Source: Streptomyces lushanensis (lineage in GTDB: Bacteria > Actinomycetota > Actinomycetes > Streptomycetales > Streptomycetaceae). Taken from it: DNA of 32,058 nt. The stretch is from NCBI RefSeq assembly GCF_001700515.1, contig NZ_MAUD01000067.1, positions 1 to 32,058 of the forward strand, written 5' to 3'. Positions 8,084 through 16,655 of the stretch are shown piece after piece. Below the pieces are notes generated by a model, which had not been told where the DNA came from, searched no databases, and saw only the letters and a program-made list of their open reading frames with translations. Position 1 is the first letter of the stretch. The number at the start of each line of letters is the position of its first letter. The translations under genes were made by a program, and so were the position numbers.

Positions 8084-11000
8084 TCACACCGCCAGCGGCT
8101 CCAGATCGCGGTACACCCTGCGGTCGTCCCGCGCGAACCGGGTCAGCGCGTGGTCGTCGCCCAGCAGCCGCGTCAGCTCCTCGACCGTCTCCGTCCGCAG
8201 CAGCGCCGCCTCGTCCTTGCGGCCCAGCGCCCCCAGCGTCACACACATGTTGGAGGCGACGGCGAGCGTCTCGGGATGGTGCGAGCCCAGCGCCACCCGC
8301 AGTCCCGCCACGGCCTTGCGCTCGGTGACCAGCGCCTCTTCCAGCTCGCCCAGGTCCGCCTTGGCGTTGGCGAGACTGACCGTGCAGAACAGCGTGTGCG
8401 GATGGTCGTCGCCCAGCACCTCCCGCATGGTCCGCAGCGCGCCCTGGAGAAGCTGCTCCGCCAGTTCCGGAGCGCCGCATCCCCACTGGTAGACACCGAG
8501 GTTGTTGATCGCGGCGAGGGTGTACGGATGCCGCTCGCCCGGCACCCGGAGGTACTGGTCGACGATCTCCTGCGCCAGATCCCGGGCCGCCACCGGCTCC
8601 CCGGCGGCGAAGTGGTCGGCGGCCAGATTGAGATCGCAGGCCAGCGAGTCCGGGTTGGGCTCGCCGCCGTACTTGGCGCGGTAGCGGTTACGGGTGGCCG
8701 TGGTCAGCCGGCGCGCGTCCTCCAGCCGCCCGGCCCTGCGCAACGACACGGCGAGGCTCTTGGCCGCGGCCAGAGTGCCGGGAAAGGCCCGCCCGAGCTG
8801 CTCCTTGTAGAGGGCGTACGTCCGGGTGAGCAGCGCGACCGAGTCCTCGTACCGGCCGATCTCCCGCAGATCGCGCGCCAGACTGGTGGCGGAGGAGAGG
8901 GTGTACGGATGCTCGGGGCCGAGCACCTCGGTCCGCCGGTCGAAGACGTCCTGGTCCATCTCGCGCGCCTGCGAGTAGCGGCCCACCATCCGCAGGTTCA
9001 GCGCCCGGTTGTTGGCGGCGGCGAGCGTCCTCGGATGGGACTCGTGGAAGATCCCGCTGAATCCCTCGTGCGCCTCCTGCGCCAGCTCCAGCGCCTTGGC
9101 GTACTCACCGAGGGTGCCGAGGTCCATGGCCAGTCCGCTGGTGGTCATGTACGTGTGCGGATGGGTCGGCCCGAGCACCCTGCGCTGCCGTTCGAGAGTC
9201 TCCTCGTCCAGCTCGCGCGCCTCCACGTAACGGCCCTGGGAGCGGAAGATGTTGGAGAGGTGGAAGCGCAGATACAGATACTGCGGATCGTCGTTGCCGA
9301 GCATCTCCCGCCAGCTCGTGCGCAGTTCGTCGGCGAGTTCGAAGGCGGCCAGCAGATCGCCGCGCTTCCACAGATAGCGCACCCGGTCGATCATCAGCCG
9401 CCGTGTCTCCGGCCGCTGGCACAGGCTCGCCTCGGAGGTGGCCAGATGCGGCCAGATGGTGGCGAACCGCTCCCAGGTGGCGGGATTGTCGATCGGCTCG
9501 TCACCGTCGGGCCGGGCGCCCGCGAGGATCCGGTGCACGGCGTGCCGGGCGTCCTGCTGCTCCTCCTCGGTGAGCTGCGCCCTGATGATGGCCTGGACCA
9601 GCCGGTGCACCTGGATGCTGTTGCCGACCTGGTCCACCTTGGCCAGCGCGAACCGGCCGATCTCCCGGATGACCCGGCCGAGCACCAGCGTCTCCTGGAG
9701 CGAGACGTCGTACGGCTTGAGCGCCTCGATCATCTCCTTGCTGTAGAGGAGATTCGCGGAGATCGGCTCCGGTGCGAAGAACGCGCAGAGCTGGAGCAGC
9801 CGTACCGCGGCGGGCGAGCGGTCCTTGAGCCGCTCGATGGAGATGTTCCAGGTCGCGGCGACCGGTTCCGGATAGCCGACGGGCTGGTTGAGCGCCAGCA
9901 CGCTGGGCGCCTGCCGCCCGAGCTGGTCCAGATACTCGGTGACGGGCGTCGCGGTCTCCGCGATCCAGGCCGCGGCCTGCTCGACGGCGAGCGGCAGATC
10001 ACCGACCGCGGTGGCCACCTTGTCGGCGTCCACGGCGGAGAGTCCGGGCGCGCGCCGCTGGAGGTGCTCGATGGACTCCTCCCGCAGAAAGACATCGACG
10101 GGCAGCGCGTCGCCGTACTGCGACCAGCTCTGGTTACGTGAGGTGACCAGGACATGGCCGGGTCCGCCCGGCGGGAAGAACCGCTTGAGCTGCTCGGGAT
10201 CGTCGGCGTTGTCGAAGACCAGCAGCCAGCGCGAGGAGGGCACACCGCGCCGCAGCAGATCGACGGCCTCCTGCGAGGCGGCGGCCATGTCGTCGCCGCC
10301 CTGCGCCCCGAGCCGTACGGCCAGCTCGGCCAGGCCGGCCACCACATCGGCGGTCTGCTCGGACGAGATCCACCAGACCAGGTCGTAGTCGGCCATGAAG
10401 CGGTGCACGTACTCCAGCGCCACCTGGGTCTTGCCGACCCCGCCGAGCCCGTACAGGGTCTGCGGCTGCGGCAGTACCACGGCCATCCCGCCGCCGAGCT
10501 GATCGCGCATCCGCTCCAGGACGAGGGAGCGCCCGGTGAAGCCGGAGTTGCGGGCCGGCGCGTTCCAGATCTTGGGCACGGTGCCCGGGAAGCGCGGGCC
10601 GGGCGAGACCGCGTCGGCGAGCTGTACGGGCCGCTCCAGCGCGCGCAGCAGCGCCGTGGTGGCGTGCGCCTCGTCGAGCCGGAAGAGGTCCACCGGGTTG
10701 CGGTCGATGTACGGGGTGGTGAGCCGGACGTCGCCGACCCGCAGCGGTACGAGCCTGCGCCGGGCGCCGCCCGGGTCCTCGGACGCCGCGCGCGCCCAGA
10801 CCTCCACGGCGCGCGAGGACTTGAGATAGGCGCTGGAGAGCAGGACGACCGTGCGGCTGGCGTTCTCGGCGGCCGGGCTCCCGAGGGCGTCCGGGCCCGC
10901 CGAGACATCGCGTGGGACGACCCGGAAACCGGCCCGGGTGAGCACCGACTCGATCCAGTCGGCCCACATCCGGTTCTCCGCCACATAGCTGAGGAAGAGA

Positions 11001-12016
11001 TCGGCGGGCAGCGCGGGCCTGCGCCGGGTGAAGGCGTCCCTGACCCGCAGCCTGGTCTCCTCGCCGACCGTGGGCATCGAGGTGATGGCACCGTCGGTGA
11101 CATAGGTGGTCAGCCGCTCGAACGCGGAGAGCAGGGAGTTGCTGAGACCGGCCTCGTCGCCGAAGGTCGCGAGGGTCTCCTCGTACGCGTAGTAGGGACG
11201 GTACGGAATCTCCACCGCGCCCCAGTAGGCGGTGAGTTCCTCCCCGGTGAGCCCGCCGGGGAACCGGTCGAACTTCAGCCGGGCCAGCGCGCGTCCCGCG
11301 TCCGCCTTCTCCTTCTCGCCCTCGTCGATCCGCATCGGCACGGGGAAGATCCGGATACCGCGACCGCCGTAGCGCTCGTCGATCTGGCGGGCCACCGCGG
11401 CGGCGCCGTCGATCGACTGGTCGCTGAGCGTGAAGCAGTCGACCAGCACATCGGGCAGATGGACCGTGCAGATGTCGGCGATGTCGCTCAGACCGGTCCT
11501 GCTGTCGATGAGGACATAGTCGTAGTGGGCCTTCATGTCGTCGCGCAGGGCGTCGAAGAAGTGGCCGCCGCCCAGCCGGTCGTAGAAGTTGTCCCAGTCG
11601 AAGGTGGAGACGGTCGCGGAGTACTCACGGTTCTGCTTGCCCGCGGAGACGAAGTCGAGTGTGCCGCCCGCCGGGAACTCCCAGCCGAGATGCTCCGGGG
11701 TCAGGGAGACGGCGTGCGGCTGGATACGCGCGTAGTCGCGGTGCCAGTCGTCGGGGCGCTCCACCGGGCTGGTGGCCGCCCAGGCGTACTCGGTGATCAG
11801 ATCGATGACGCCGGTGGTGGCGCCCAGGGTGGAGGGATCGAGGAAGGGATGGAAGAACCGGTGCAGACCGGGTGCCTCCAGGTCCCAGTCGACGGCCAGG
11901 ACCCGCTGTCCGTTGGCGGCGAGGATCCAGGCCGTATTGGCCAGGGCCATGGTGCGGCCCGTGCCTCCCTTGTACGAGTAGAAGGTGACGATGCGTCCGT
12001 CACGACGTTCTGTCAT
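8084..12016 (-). CDS. fxsT: FxsT: ParA-like/TIR/NB-ARC/TPR protein of the FxSxx-COOH system
   Basis: A 1310-residue multidomain protein matching the FxSxx-COOH system tetratricopeptide protein. Order of parts: a ParA/MinD-type P-loop domain with KGGTGRT (16-22) and DSRTG (171-175); a TIR domain (about 337-470) starting ADLFLSY; a STAND/NB-ARC NTPase with Walker A GLGGVGKT (523-530), Walker B LLVFD (598-602), an arginine-bearing LVTSRN (623-628) and GDLPLA (672-677); then about ten kinesin-light-chain-type TPRs with recurrent HPxTL motifs (about 880-1290). This is the layout of immune-type sensors, in which TPRs recognise a ligand and the NTPase switches an effector. The TIR lacks a clear S-x-x-C-x-x-E and may be an adaptor; FxsC has that motif. 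The ATG at 12016 has GGAGG 6 nt upstream and overlaps fxsC by 17 nt. Ligand and output are unknown. Confidence 0.92.
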   Translation of the reverse strand: MTERRDGRIVTFYSYKGGTGRTMALANTAWILAANGQRVLAVDWDLEAPGLHRFFHPFLDPSTLGATTGVIDLITEYAWAATSPVERPDDWHRDYARIQPHAVSLTPEHLGWEFPAGGTLDFVSAGKQNREYSATVSTFDWDNFYDRLGGGHFFDALRDDMKAHYDYVLIDSRTGLSDIADICTVHLPDVLVDCFTLSDQSIDGAAAVARQIDERYGGRGIRIFPVPMRIDEGEKEKADAGRALARLKFDRFPGGLTGEELTAYWGAVEIPYRPYYAYEETLATFGDEAGLSNSLLSAFERLTTYVTDGAITSMPTVGEETRLRVRDAFTRRRPALPADLFLSYVAENRMWADWIESVLTRAGFRVVPRDVSAGPDALGSPAAENASRTVVLLSSAYLKSSRAVEVWARAASEDPGGARRRLVPLRVGDVRLTTPYIDRNPVDLFRLDEAHATTALLRALERPVQLADAVSPGPRFPGTVPKIWNAPARNSGFTGRSLVLERMRDQLGGGMAVVLPQPQTLYGLGGVGKTQVALEYVHRFMADYDLVWWISSEQTADVVAGLAELAVRLGAQGGDDMAAASQEAVDLLRRGVPSSRWLLVFDNADDPEQLKRFFPPGGPGHVLVTSRNQSWSQYGDALPVDVFLREESIEHLQRRAPGLSAVDADKVATAVGDLPLAVEQAAAWIAETATPVTEYLDQLGRQAPSVLALNQPVGYPEPVAATWNISIERLKDRSPAAVRLLQLCAFFAPEPISANLLYSKEMIEALKPYDVSLQETLVLGRVIREIGRFALAKVDQVGNSIQVHRLVQAIIRAQLTEEEQQDARHAVHRILAGARPDGDEPIDNPATWERFATIWPHLATSEASLCQRPETRRLMIDRVRYLWKRGDLLAAFELADELRTSWREMLGNDDPQYLYLRFHLSNIFRSQGRYVEARELDEETLERQRRVLGPTHPHTYMTTSGLAMDLGTLGEYAKALELAQEAHEGFSGIFHESHPRTLAAANNRALNLRMVGRYSQAREMDQDVFDRRTEVLGPEHPYTLSSATSLARDLREIGRYEDSVALLTRTYALYKEQLGRAFPGTLAAAKSLAVSLRRAGRLEDARRLTTATRNRYRAKYGGEPNPDSLACDLNLAADHFAAGEPVAARDLAQEIVDQYLRVPGERHPYTLAAINNLGVYQWGCGAPELAEQLLQGALRTMREVLGDDHPHTLFCTVSLANAKADLGELEEALVTERKAVAGLRVALGSHHPETLAVASNMCVTLGALGRKDEAALLRTETVEELTRLLGDDHALTRFARDDRRVYRDLEPLAV

Positions 12017-13355
12017 CCGTGTCCTCCGCATCGGGCGCCAGGTCGTGCGTCTCGGGGATGTAGTGCGTCGTCGCGTACTCGGCGGCCATCGGACCGCGCA
12101 GCCGCGGCCGTTCGACATGGCTGCCGCCCGCGGGCGGATAGACCGCCGCGTGTCTCAGGTACTGCTGGGCCGCCGCCTCGACCACCTGCGGCAGGATCTG
12201 GCCGAACGCCTCCATGCTGGGTACGCCTTTGGCGGCGGCCCGGCAGGCGGCCCGGCCCTGGCCCATCTTTCTCGGCATGGTCCGCTCCAGCTGCTCGGCC
12301 AGTTCGGCCTCCTCGGCCTTGTTCTGCTGATCCTCGCGGTTCCACGGCACGACGACGCTCACCCAGGGCCGGTGTTCGGCGTCGAACGCGGCGAGCCGCT
12401 CGCGCTGTTCCTCGTCGCGCAGGGCCCACCGGTCGACCAGCAGGATCTCCGGCCGGGTGGGCGACTGCTTGCCCTCGCGCGGTACGGGCACCTCGTCGAA
12501 GGAAAGGATGTCGGCCTGGTAATTGAGGGACCGCACCAGATCCCGGGTCACATATGCCAACGGCCTTACGGAGTCCGGGTGGTAGGGATTCCAGTCCTGG
12601 GCCATTCCGCCGTAGTAGTGCGAGGCCCGGCCCTCCGGGAGATCGTGGCGGGTGGGCGCGGCCACGGTGACCTGCATCGGGCGCGGCCCGCCGCTCGTGC
12701 CGAAAGCGCTCGGAGCGTTGCGGTAGTCGACGGGACGCCCCGGGCCGACGGCGGCGGTGTCGGCGACACTGACAATGCGTTTGGCAAGTTCGTAGACGGC
12801 CCGTTCGTACTCCTCGGCGAATATACGGAGTTTGATCAGACCGTAGAGCCCGTCGGTGACATAGCGGTCCCCGAAGTCCCGGTGGTTGAACTGCAACCGC
12901 TCGGCCGGGCCGGGCAGTTGACGCGGTGGCACCGGCACCCAGAGGGCCGGCACGATCGCCTCCGCCGTGCGATTGCTCTTTGCCTGTTCGTAGATGACAC
13001 GCTGGGCGAAGGCGAACCACTCCTTGCCGCACATCTCACTGGCGAAGTAGCGCGGCGAGAAGAGCGGCACGAACACCCGGCAGGTCGCCAGGACTTCGGC
13101 CAGCCGCTCCGACCAGCCCTCCCCCGAGCGCATCTCCCGGTCGATGAAACCGGCCTGCGCTCCGGCCGGCAGGTCCGTCATGGCCATCACATGGGCGCTC
13201 AGATCCCGGAAGAGCCGCTCCACCCACATATCCGGGTCCGGTCCCCCCGCACCGTCCCTCGGCGTGTGCGCATAACTGAGAAAGAAGTACGGCCGATGGT
13301 CAGCCGCTCGCTGCTGCGGTAACGCTTGCACACGACCCCCGTCCTGTGTGAGCAC
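12000..13355 (-). CDS. fxsC: FxsC: TIR-like protein of the FxSxx-COOH system
   Basis: A 451-residue protein with an N-terminal TIR-type domain: strand A motif PYFFLSYAHT (22-31), and a C-helix motif SEMCGKEW (106-113) in which E112 is at the catalytic glutamate position of TIR NAD-hydrolases. The second half (about 200-450) repeats a weaker nucleotide-binding pattern, with RPLAYVTRDLVRSLNYQADI and a TIR-like strand LLVDRWAL, and may be a degenerate second TIR; I am less sure of this. It lies in the fxs operon, 89 bp after the acyltransferase and overlapping fxsT by 17 nt. The listed start is GTG at 13355; GTG at 13331 is an alternative with GGGGGTC just upstream. NADase activity is inferred from the motif. 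In the cell it is likely soluble and acts with FxsT. Confidence 0.88.
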   Translation of the reverse strand: MLTQDGGRVQALPQQRAADHRPYFFLSYAHTPRDGAGGPDPDMWVERLFRDLSAHVMAMTDLPAGAQAGFIDREMRSGEGWSERLAEVLATCRVFVPLFSPRYFASEMCGKEWFAFAQRVIYEQAKSNRTAEAIVPALWVPVPPRQLPGPAERLQFNHRDFGDRYVTDGLYGLIKLRIFAEEYERAVYELAKRIVSVADTAAVGPGRPVDYRNAPSAFGTSGGPRPMQVTVAAPTRHDLPEGRASHYYGGMAQDWNPYHPDSVRPLAYVTRDLVRSLNYQADILSFDEVPVPREGKQSPTRPEILLVDRWALRDEEQRERLAAFDAEHRPWVSVVVPWNREDQQNKAEEAELAEQLERTMPRKMGQGRAACRAAAKGVPSMEAFGQILPQVVEAAAQQYLRHAAVYPPAGGSHVERPRLRGPMAAEYATTHYIPETHDLAPDAEDTDDRTS

Positions 13356-13444
13356 TCACCCCCATGAAATCCCTGAAAATCATGGAGACGAGCGAACCAA
13401 TCATTCCGGAAACGAGCCCCTCCCTCCCCGTGCCGTTCGGTCAA

Positions 13445-14245
13445 TCAACGCCGCTTTTCAGTCATCCACGACTCCGCGTGGTCGACGGCGTCCCTGATCG
13501 AGAACGATCTCGCGGTTGTTCCGCCGAGCTGTCCCTTCTGTTCCAGATCCCATGGGAATGACGCCCCGATCGCCTCGAAATCACTGTCGTCGAGGCTGAC
13601 GTCCTCATATTCCACCCACCGCGCGCCGTTGTCCGGCCCTTTCACCACACAGTGATAGGAGCGCACAGAAGCGCCGACACGGTATTCGGCCAGATGGAAT
13701 GCCGTACAGGCGGCGAAACCCACATTCACCATCAGCACCCGCGCGTCCGCCGCCACCAGCGCGCCGAGCGGTGAGTCCTCGCCGAGATGGCTGTGGAGCG
13801 GATGCCCGGCCATGAGTTCCGCCGCGCGCCCCCCGATCGCGGCGAAGGAGGTCTGCGGATGCGTGCTCCGCACGGCCCCGGGAGCGGTGCGTACGGACTC
13901 GGCCAGCCGGCCCATCGCGGTGCAGGGCGTGGTCAGCGGATCGAAGGCGGGCATCCGGGCCCGGAAGGCCGCCGCCTGCCGCCGGGTCAGCCCCTGGATC
14001 TGGGCGAAGTGGGCCGACGAGGTGTCGGAGTTCTCCTCGGTGAAGGCGGGCACGACCAGGGTGCCGTCGGGGCCCAGCGCCGTCAGCAGGGCCGTACGGA
14101 GGGTGTCGGCGTCCAGTCCGGTGCCGCGCAGGGACGCGTGGACGAGCAGGGTCGTACCGTCGGTGACGCCCAGCGCGGCCAGTTCCCGGGCCAGTTCCCC
14201 GGCAGGGGCGTCGGTCGGCGCGGCGGTCGATGTCGTCTCAGCCAC
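13445..14245 (-). CDS. AAC(3)-family N-acyltransferase in the fxs operon
   Basis: A 266-residue member of the aminoglycoside N(3)-acetyltransferase (AAC(3)) family, which transfers acetyl from acetyl-CoA to an amine. Visible family features are LLVHASLRGTG (33-43), GTLVVPAFTEENSDTS (near 85-100), the segment EDSPLGALV, and FHLAEYRVG with the conserved His/Glu pair used in catalysis. Its GTG start at 14245 overlaps the fxsB stop by 8 nt (GTGGCTGA), with GGAAGAGG upstream, so it is translationally coupled to fxsB. That position argues for a role in the peptide system, for example acylating an amine of FxsA or of a downstream product, and not for antibiotic resistance. Aminoglycoside modification cannot be excluded from sequence. 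Some AAC(3)-fold proteins have been recruited to other amines. Full length for the family. Confidence 0.85.
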   Translation of the reverse strand: MAETTSTAAPTDAPAGELARELAALGVTDGTTLLVHASLRGTGLDADTLRTALLTALGPDGTLVVPAFTEENSDTSSAHFAQIQGLTRRQAAAFRARMPAFDPLTTPCTAMGRLAESVRTAPGAVRSTHPQTSFAAIGGRAAELMAGHPLHSHLGEDSPLGALVAADARVLMVNVGFAACTAFHLAEYRVGASVRSYHCVVKGPDNGARWVEYEDVSLDDSDFEAIGASFPWDLEQKGQLGGTTARSFSIRDAVDHAESWMTEKRR

Positions 14246-16613
14246 GGTCGGCCTCTTCCCGGAGTGTGGTCAGCAGGCTCTTCCCGCCGACGGTCAGTTC
14301 GGCCGCGCCCTCCAGCGTGTCCAGTGCCCGGCGGGCCTGGTCGCGGTGGCGGGGGTCGTACGCGGCGAGCCCCACCCGTTCGTACGCGCCCGACAGCAGC
14401 GCCGACAGCGGGACCGGCTCCTCCTGCCAGGGCGCCGGTCTGTGCCACTCGCCGTCCAGCGCGTAGAGATCGGTGACCTCGGTCAGCGCCCGCAGCCTGG
14501 CGGCGCGCACAGCGCGCAGCAGCGCGGGCGCCAGCTCCTCGGCGCCGCCGTGCAGGGGAACCCCCAGCGCTCCGTAGCCATGGCCGTGGGCGTAGCCGTG
14601 GCGCCGGTGGGCGGCCGGGGGTCCGGTGGTGACCAGAGGTGTCAGTGTGGACAGTGTCGCCGCGGCCTCGGCGGTCTGTTCCGGCACCCGCTCCCCGAGC
14701 AGCCGCCAGGCCGCCGCCAGCCGGTCGCTCCAGTCGGCCGCCTCGTCATGGCCGAGCCCGGGATGGACAGGGACGCCGAAGCAGTCGCGGTAGGGGTCGA
14801 GATCGTCGAGCGCGAACCCGGGCGCCCCGTCCCGGGCGAGCCGGCGCACCGGGCGCCAGTACGGGGTGGCCTCGTCGGGACGTACGAGGAGCGGCTCCGC
14901 CGTAGCGGCACGCACCACGAAGCCCTTCCCCGCCACGCGCACCTCGGCCTCTCCGTGCTCGCCGGGACCGCCCAGCCGCACGGTGCCCAGGGTGGGCAGA
15001 TGGAGTCCGCCGTCCCGGTAACCGGTCCGGACGGGCAGATCCAGGCCGCCGCGGATGACCGCGGCGGCCACGTACGCGGGGAACCGGAGCGCGGTGGCGA
15101 GGGCGTCGGGCCGCTCCGCGCGCAGGGCGGCCACGGAATCGATCAGCCAGGTGCGGGTGTAGGGATGGGCGAGCACCTCGTCCAGCCCGTCGGTGTGTCC
15201 GGGGCTCGCGGTGTTCTCGGTGCCCGTGGTGGGTTCGGTGCCCGTGGTGGGTTCGGTGCTCGCGGTGTGTCCGGGGCTCGCGGTGGGTTCGGCGTCCGCT
15301 GTGTTGTGCGCGGCCCGCTCGACCGTGCCCGCCAGCTCCCAGGCCTCCTGCCAGGCGTCACCGCCGCGCCCGGCCAGCTCGGCGTGCAGCTCGGCCAGCA
15401 GCGAGCGGGTCAGGTCGTGCTGGGCGACGAGCAGTTCACCGGTGTCGGCGACGGCGGGCGGGACGAGGCCGGCTGCCGTACGGGACTCGATCCCGCGGAT
15501 CAGTGCCTCCAGATCGGCGCAGTAGACCGAGGTGTTGTCGAAACCGCCCGGGGCCCTTGCGGCGGCCGTGGCCGGTCCCGAGCGGTAGCGGTGCGTGTAG
15601 AGACCGCCGCCGCAGGAGCGTACGACCGGGCACCGCTGGCAGGTCTCGCTCACACCCGCGAGCCCGAGCTGTCTGGTGCGCACTCCGGGATGCGCGGCGA
15701 CCTCGTCGAAGGAGTGCGAGAAGACGTCAAACCCGGTGGCCGCCGCGCCGTCGTAGGCGCTCTTGAGAGAGTCGACCTGCTCCAGCGCGCCGTCGGTCTC
15801 CACGACCACCAGATCGGTGGGCGCGAGTCCCAGCGACTCGGTGAGGCTGGGACCGCCGCTCAGTGTGGAGAGCACCGACTCGAAGAGCCGTACGGGCATC
15901 GGCCGGCCGCCGGCGTCCCAGCGGTCGAAGACGGTGAGCAGCCAGTCGGCGTACGCGGTGGCCGAGCCGTCGGGGCGCGGCGGCGGATCGTCCCAGGTGG
16001 CGTGCGGCAGCAGGAAGTCGATCCGCGGCGGGTCCAGCGCGGCCAGCGCGTCGTACACCGCGACCGGGTCGTTGGCCACGTCGATGGTGCACAGCAGGCC
16101 GAGATCGAGCGGACGGTAGCGCTCCTGCCGCAGCAGGCCCACGGCCCGCAGGACCTGCGGATGGCTGCTGCGGCCGTCCGCGAAGCGGCGGTGCCGGTCG
16201 TTGGCCGCCTTGTCGCCGTCCAGGGAGATACCCACGCGGACGCCGAACTCCGCGAAGAGATCGAGATAGCGGGGGCTGAGCTGGAGCCCGTTGGTGTGGA
16301 TCCGCAAGTCGAGTTCGGCCACCCCGTCGAGGGCCCCGGTCAGCGCCTCGCAGACGCGGCGCAGCCGCTCCGGCCCCGCCAGCAGAGGCTCCCCTCCGTG
16401 CAGGATCACTGACACGGAGGGCAGGGCGTGGGCCTTGGCATGCTCCGCGAGTCGCAGAGCCGTCCATGAGATCGCCTCGTCAGAGATTGCCTTGGGCCGG
16501 GTACGCCAACTCTGATCGGCGTGTTCGTAGATGTAGCAGTGGTCGCACGCAAGATCACATCTGCTGTGGACCTTCAACACGATCTCGCGAAATGGGACCA
16601 GGGGTCCTGTCAT
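14238..16613 (-). CDS. fxsB: FxsB: radical SAM/SPASM maturase fused to a degenerate metallohydrolase-like domain
   Basis: Radical SAM enzyme of 791 residues that modifies the FxsA precursor. The SAM-binding iron-sulphur motif is C19-x3-C23-x2-C26. HGGEP (72-76) is the SAM-contact motif. The SPASM region has C325, C328, C334 and C365 for auxiliary clusters. A Ser/Thr/Pro-rich repeat linker (about 435-475) joins a C-terminal domain (about 480-791) that resembles the HExxH-type extension of FxsBH proteins. The metal motif is missing: the matching helix reads LLRAVRAARLRALTEVTDLY. FxsB enzymes belong to a group reported to form three-residue cyclophanes by linking an aromatic ring to a residue two positions on; here Phe and Ser of FNSAL would be the target. 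The ATG at 16613 has no ribosome site and sits in a duplicated 22-bp element, so coupling to upstream translation is likely. Confidence 0.93.
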   Translation of the reverse strand: MTGPLVPFREIVLKVHSRCDLACDHCYIYEHADQSWRTRPKAISDEAISWTALRLAEHAKAHALPSVSVILHGGEPLLAGPERLRRVCEALTGALDGVAELDLRIHTNGLQLSPRYLDLFAEFGVRVGISLDGDKAANDRHRRFADGRSSHPQVLRAVGLLRQERYRPLDLGLLCTIDVANDPVAVYDALAALDPPRIDFLLPHATWDDPPPRPDGSATAYADWLLTVFDRWDAGGRPMPVRLFESVLSTLSGGPSLTESLGLAPTDLVVVETDGALEQVDSLKSAYDGAAATGFDVFSHSFDEVAAHPGVRTRQLGLAGVSETCQRCPVVRSCGGGLYTHRYRSGPATAAARAPGGFDNTSVYCADLEALIRGIESRTAAGLVPPAVADTGELLVAQHDLTRSLLAELHAELAGRGGDAWQEAWELAGTVERAAHNTADAEPTASPGHTASTEPTTGTEPTTGTENTASPGHTDGLDEVLAHPYTRTWLIDSVAALRAERPDALATALRFPAYVAAAVIRGGLDLPVRTGYRDGGLHLPTLGTVRLGGPGEHGEAEVRVAGKGFVVRAATAEPLLVRPDEATPYWRPVRRLARDGAPGFALDDLDPYRDCFGVPVHPGLGHDEAADWSDRLAAAWRLLGERVPEQTAEAAATLSTLTPLVTTGPPAAHRRHGYAHGHGYGALGVPLHGGAEELAPALLRAVRAARLRALTEVTDLYALDGEWHRPAPWQEEPVPLSALLSGAYERVGLAAYDPRHRDQARRALDTLEGAAELTVGGKSLLTTLREEADRG
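15192..15285. repeat. In-frame tandem repeats coding for the FxsB linker
   Basis: A 22-bp sequence (GGTGTGTCCGGGGCTCGCGG plus TG) occurs at 15192-15213 and 15264-15285. Between them an 18-bp unit (TGCCCGTGGTGGGTTCGG) is tandemly repeated at about 15220-15255. They encode the Thr/Glu/Pro/Gly-rich linker between the radical SAM and C-terminal domains of FxsB. Unit length is a multiple of three, so copy number could vary without breaking the frame. Confidence 0.7.
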
Positions 16614-16645
16614 CAGACCAGTCTATGGGACCAGGGTCCTGTCAT
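16592..16645 (-). repeat. Duplicated 21/22-bp element with a minicistron at the fxsB start
   Basis: Copies at 16592-16613 and 16625-16645 differ by a single extra base. On the minus strand each begins with an ATG and contains a GGACC/GGTCC dyad. The downstream copy is the real fxsB start. The upstream copy opens a 10-codon frame (ATG 16645, stop 16615-16613) whose TGA shares one base with the fxsB ATG (TGATG), the classic arrangement for reinitiation. Neither ATG has a purine-rich ribosome site. The minicistron starts 10 nt after the fxsA stop codon. Confidence 0.7.
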
Positions 16646-16655
16646 TACGCCAGTA

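Noticed and set aside
8240..9250. Recurrent HPxTL-coding DNA segments as a possible CRISPR or DNA repeat array
   Set aside because: Period is about 126 bp and similarity is at protein level; they are TPR units within fxsT.
10154..12526. A 790-codon open frame on the plus strand opposite fxsT
   Set aside because: It mirrors the third-position GC bias of fxsT, is low-complexity Arg/Gly/Val sequence with no domain and has no ribosome site.
13812..16412. An 866-codon plus-strand frame opposite fxsB
   Set aside because: Antisense shadow of fxsB and the acyltransferase; both minus-strand proteins have clear motifs and coupled starts.
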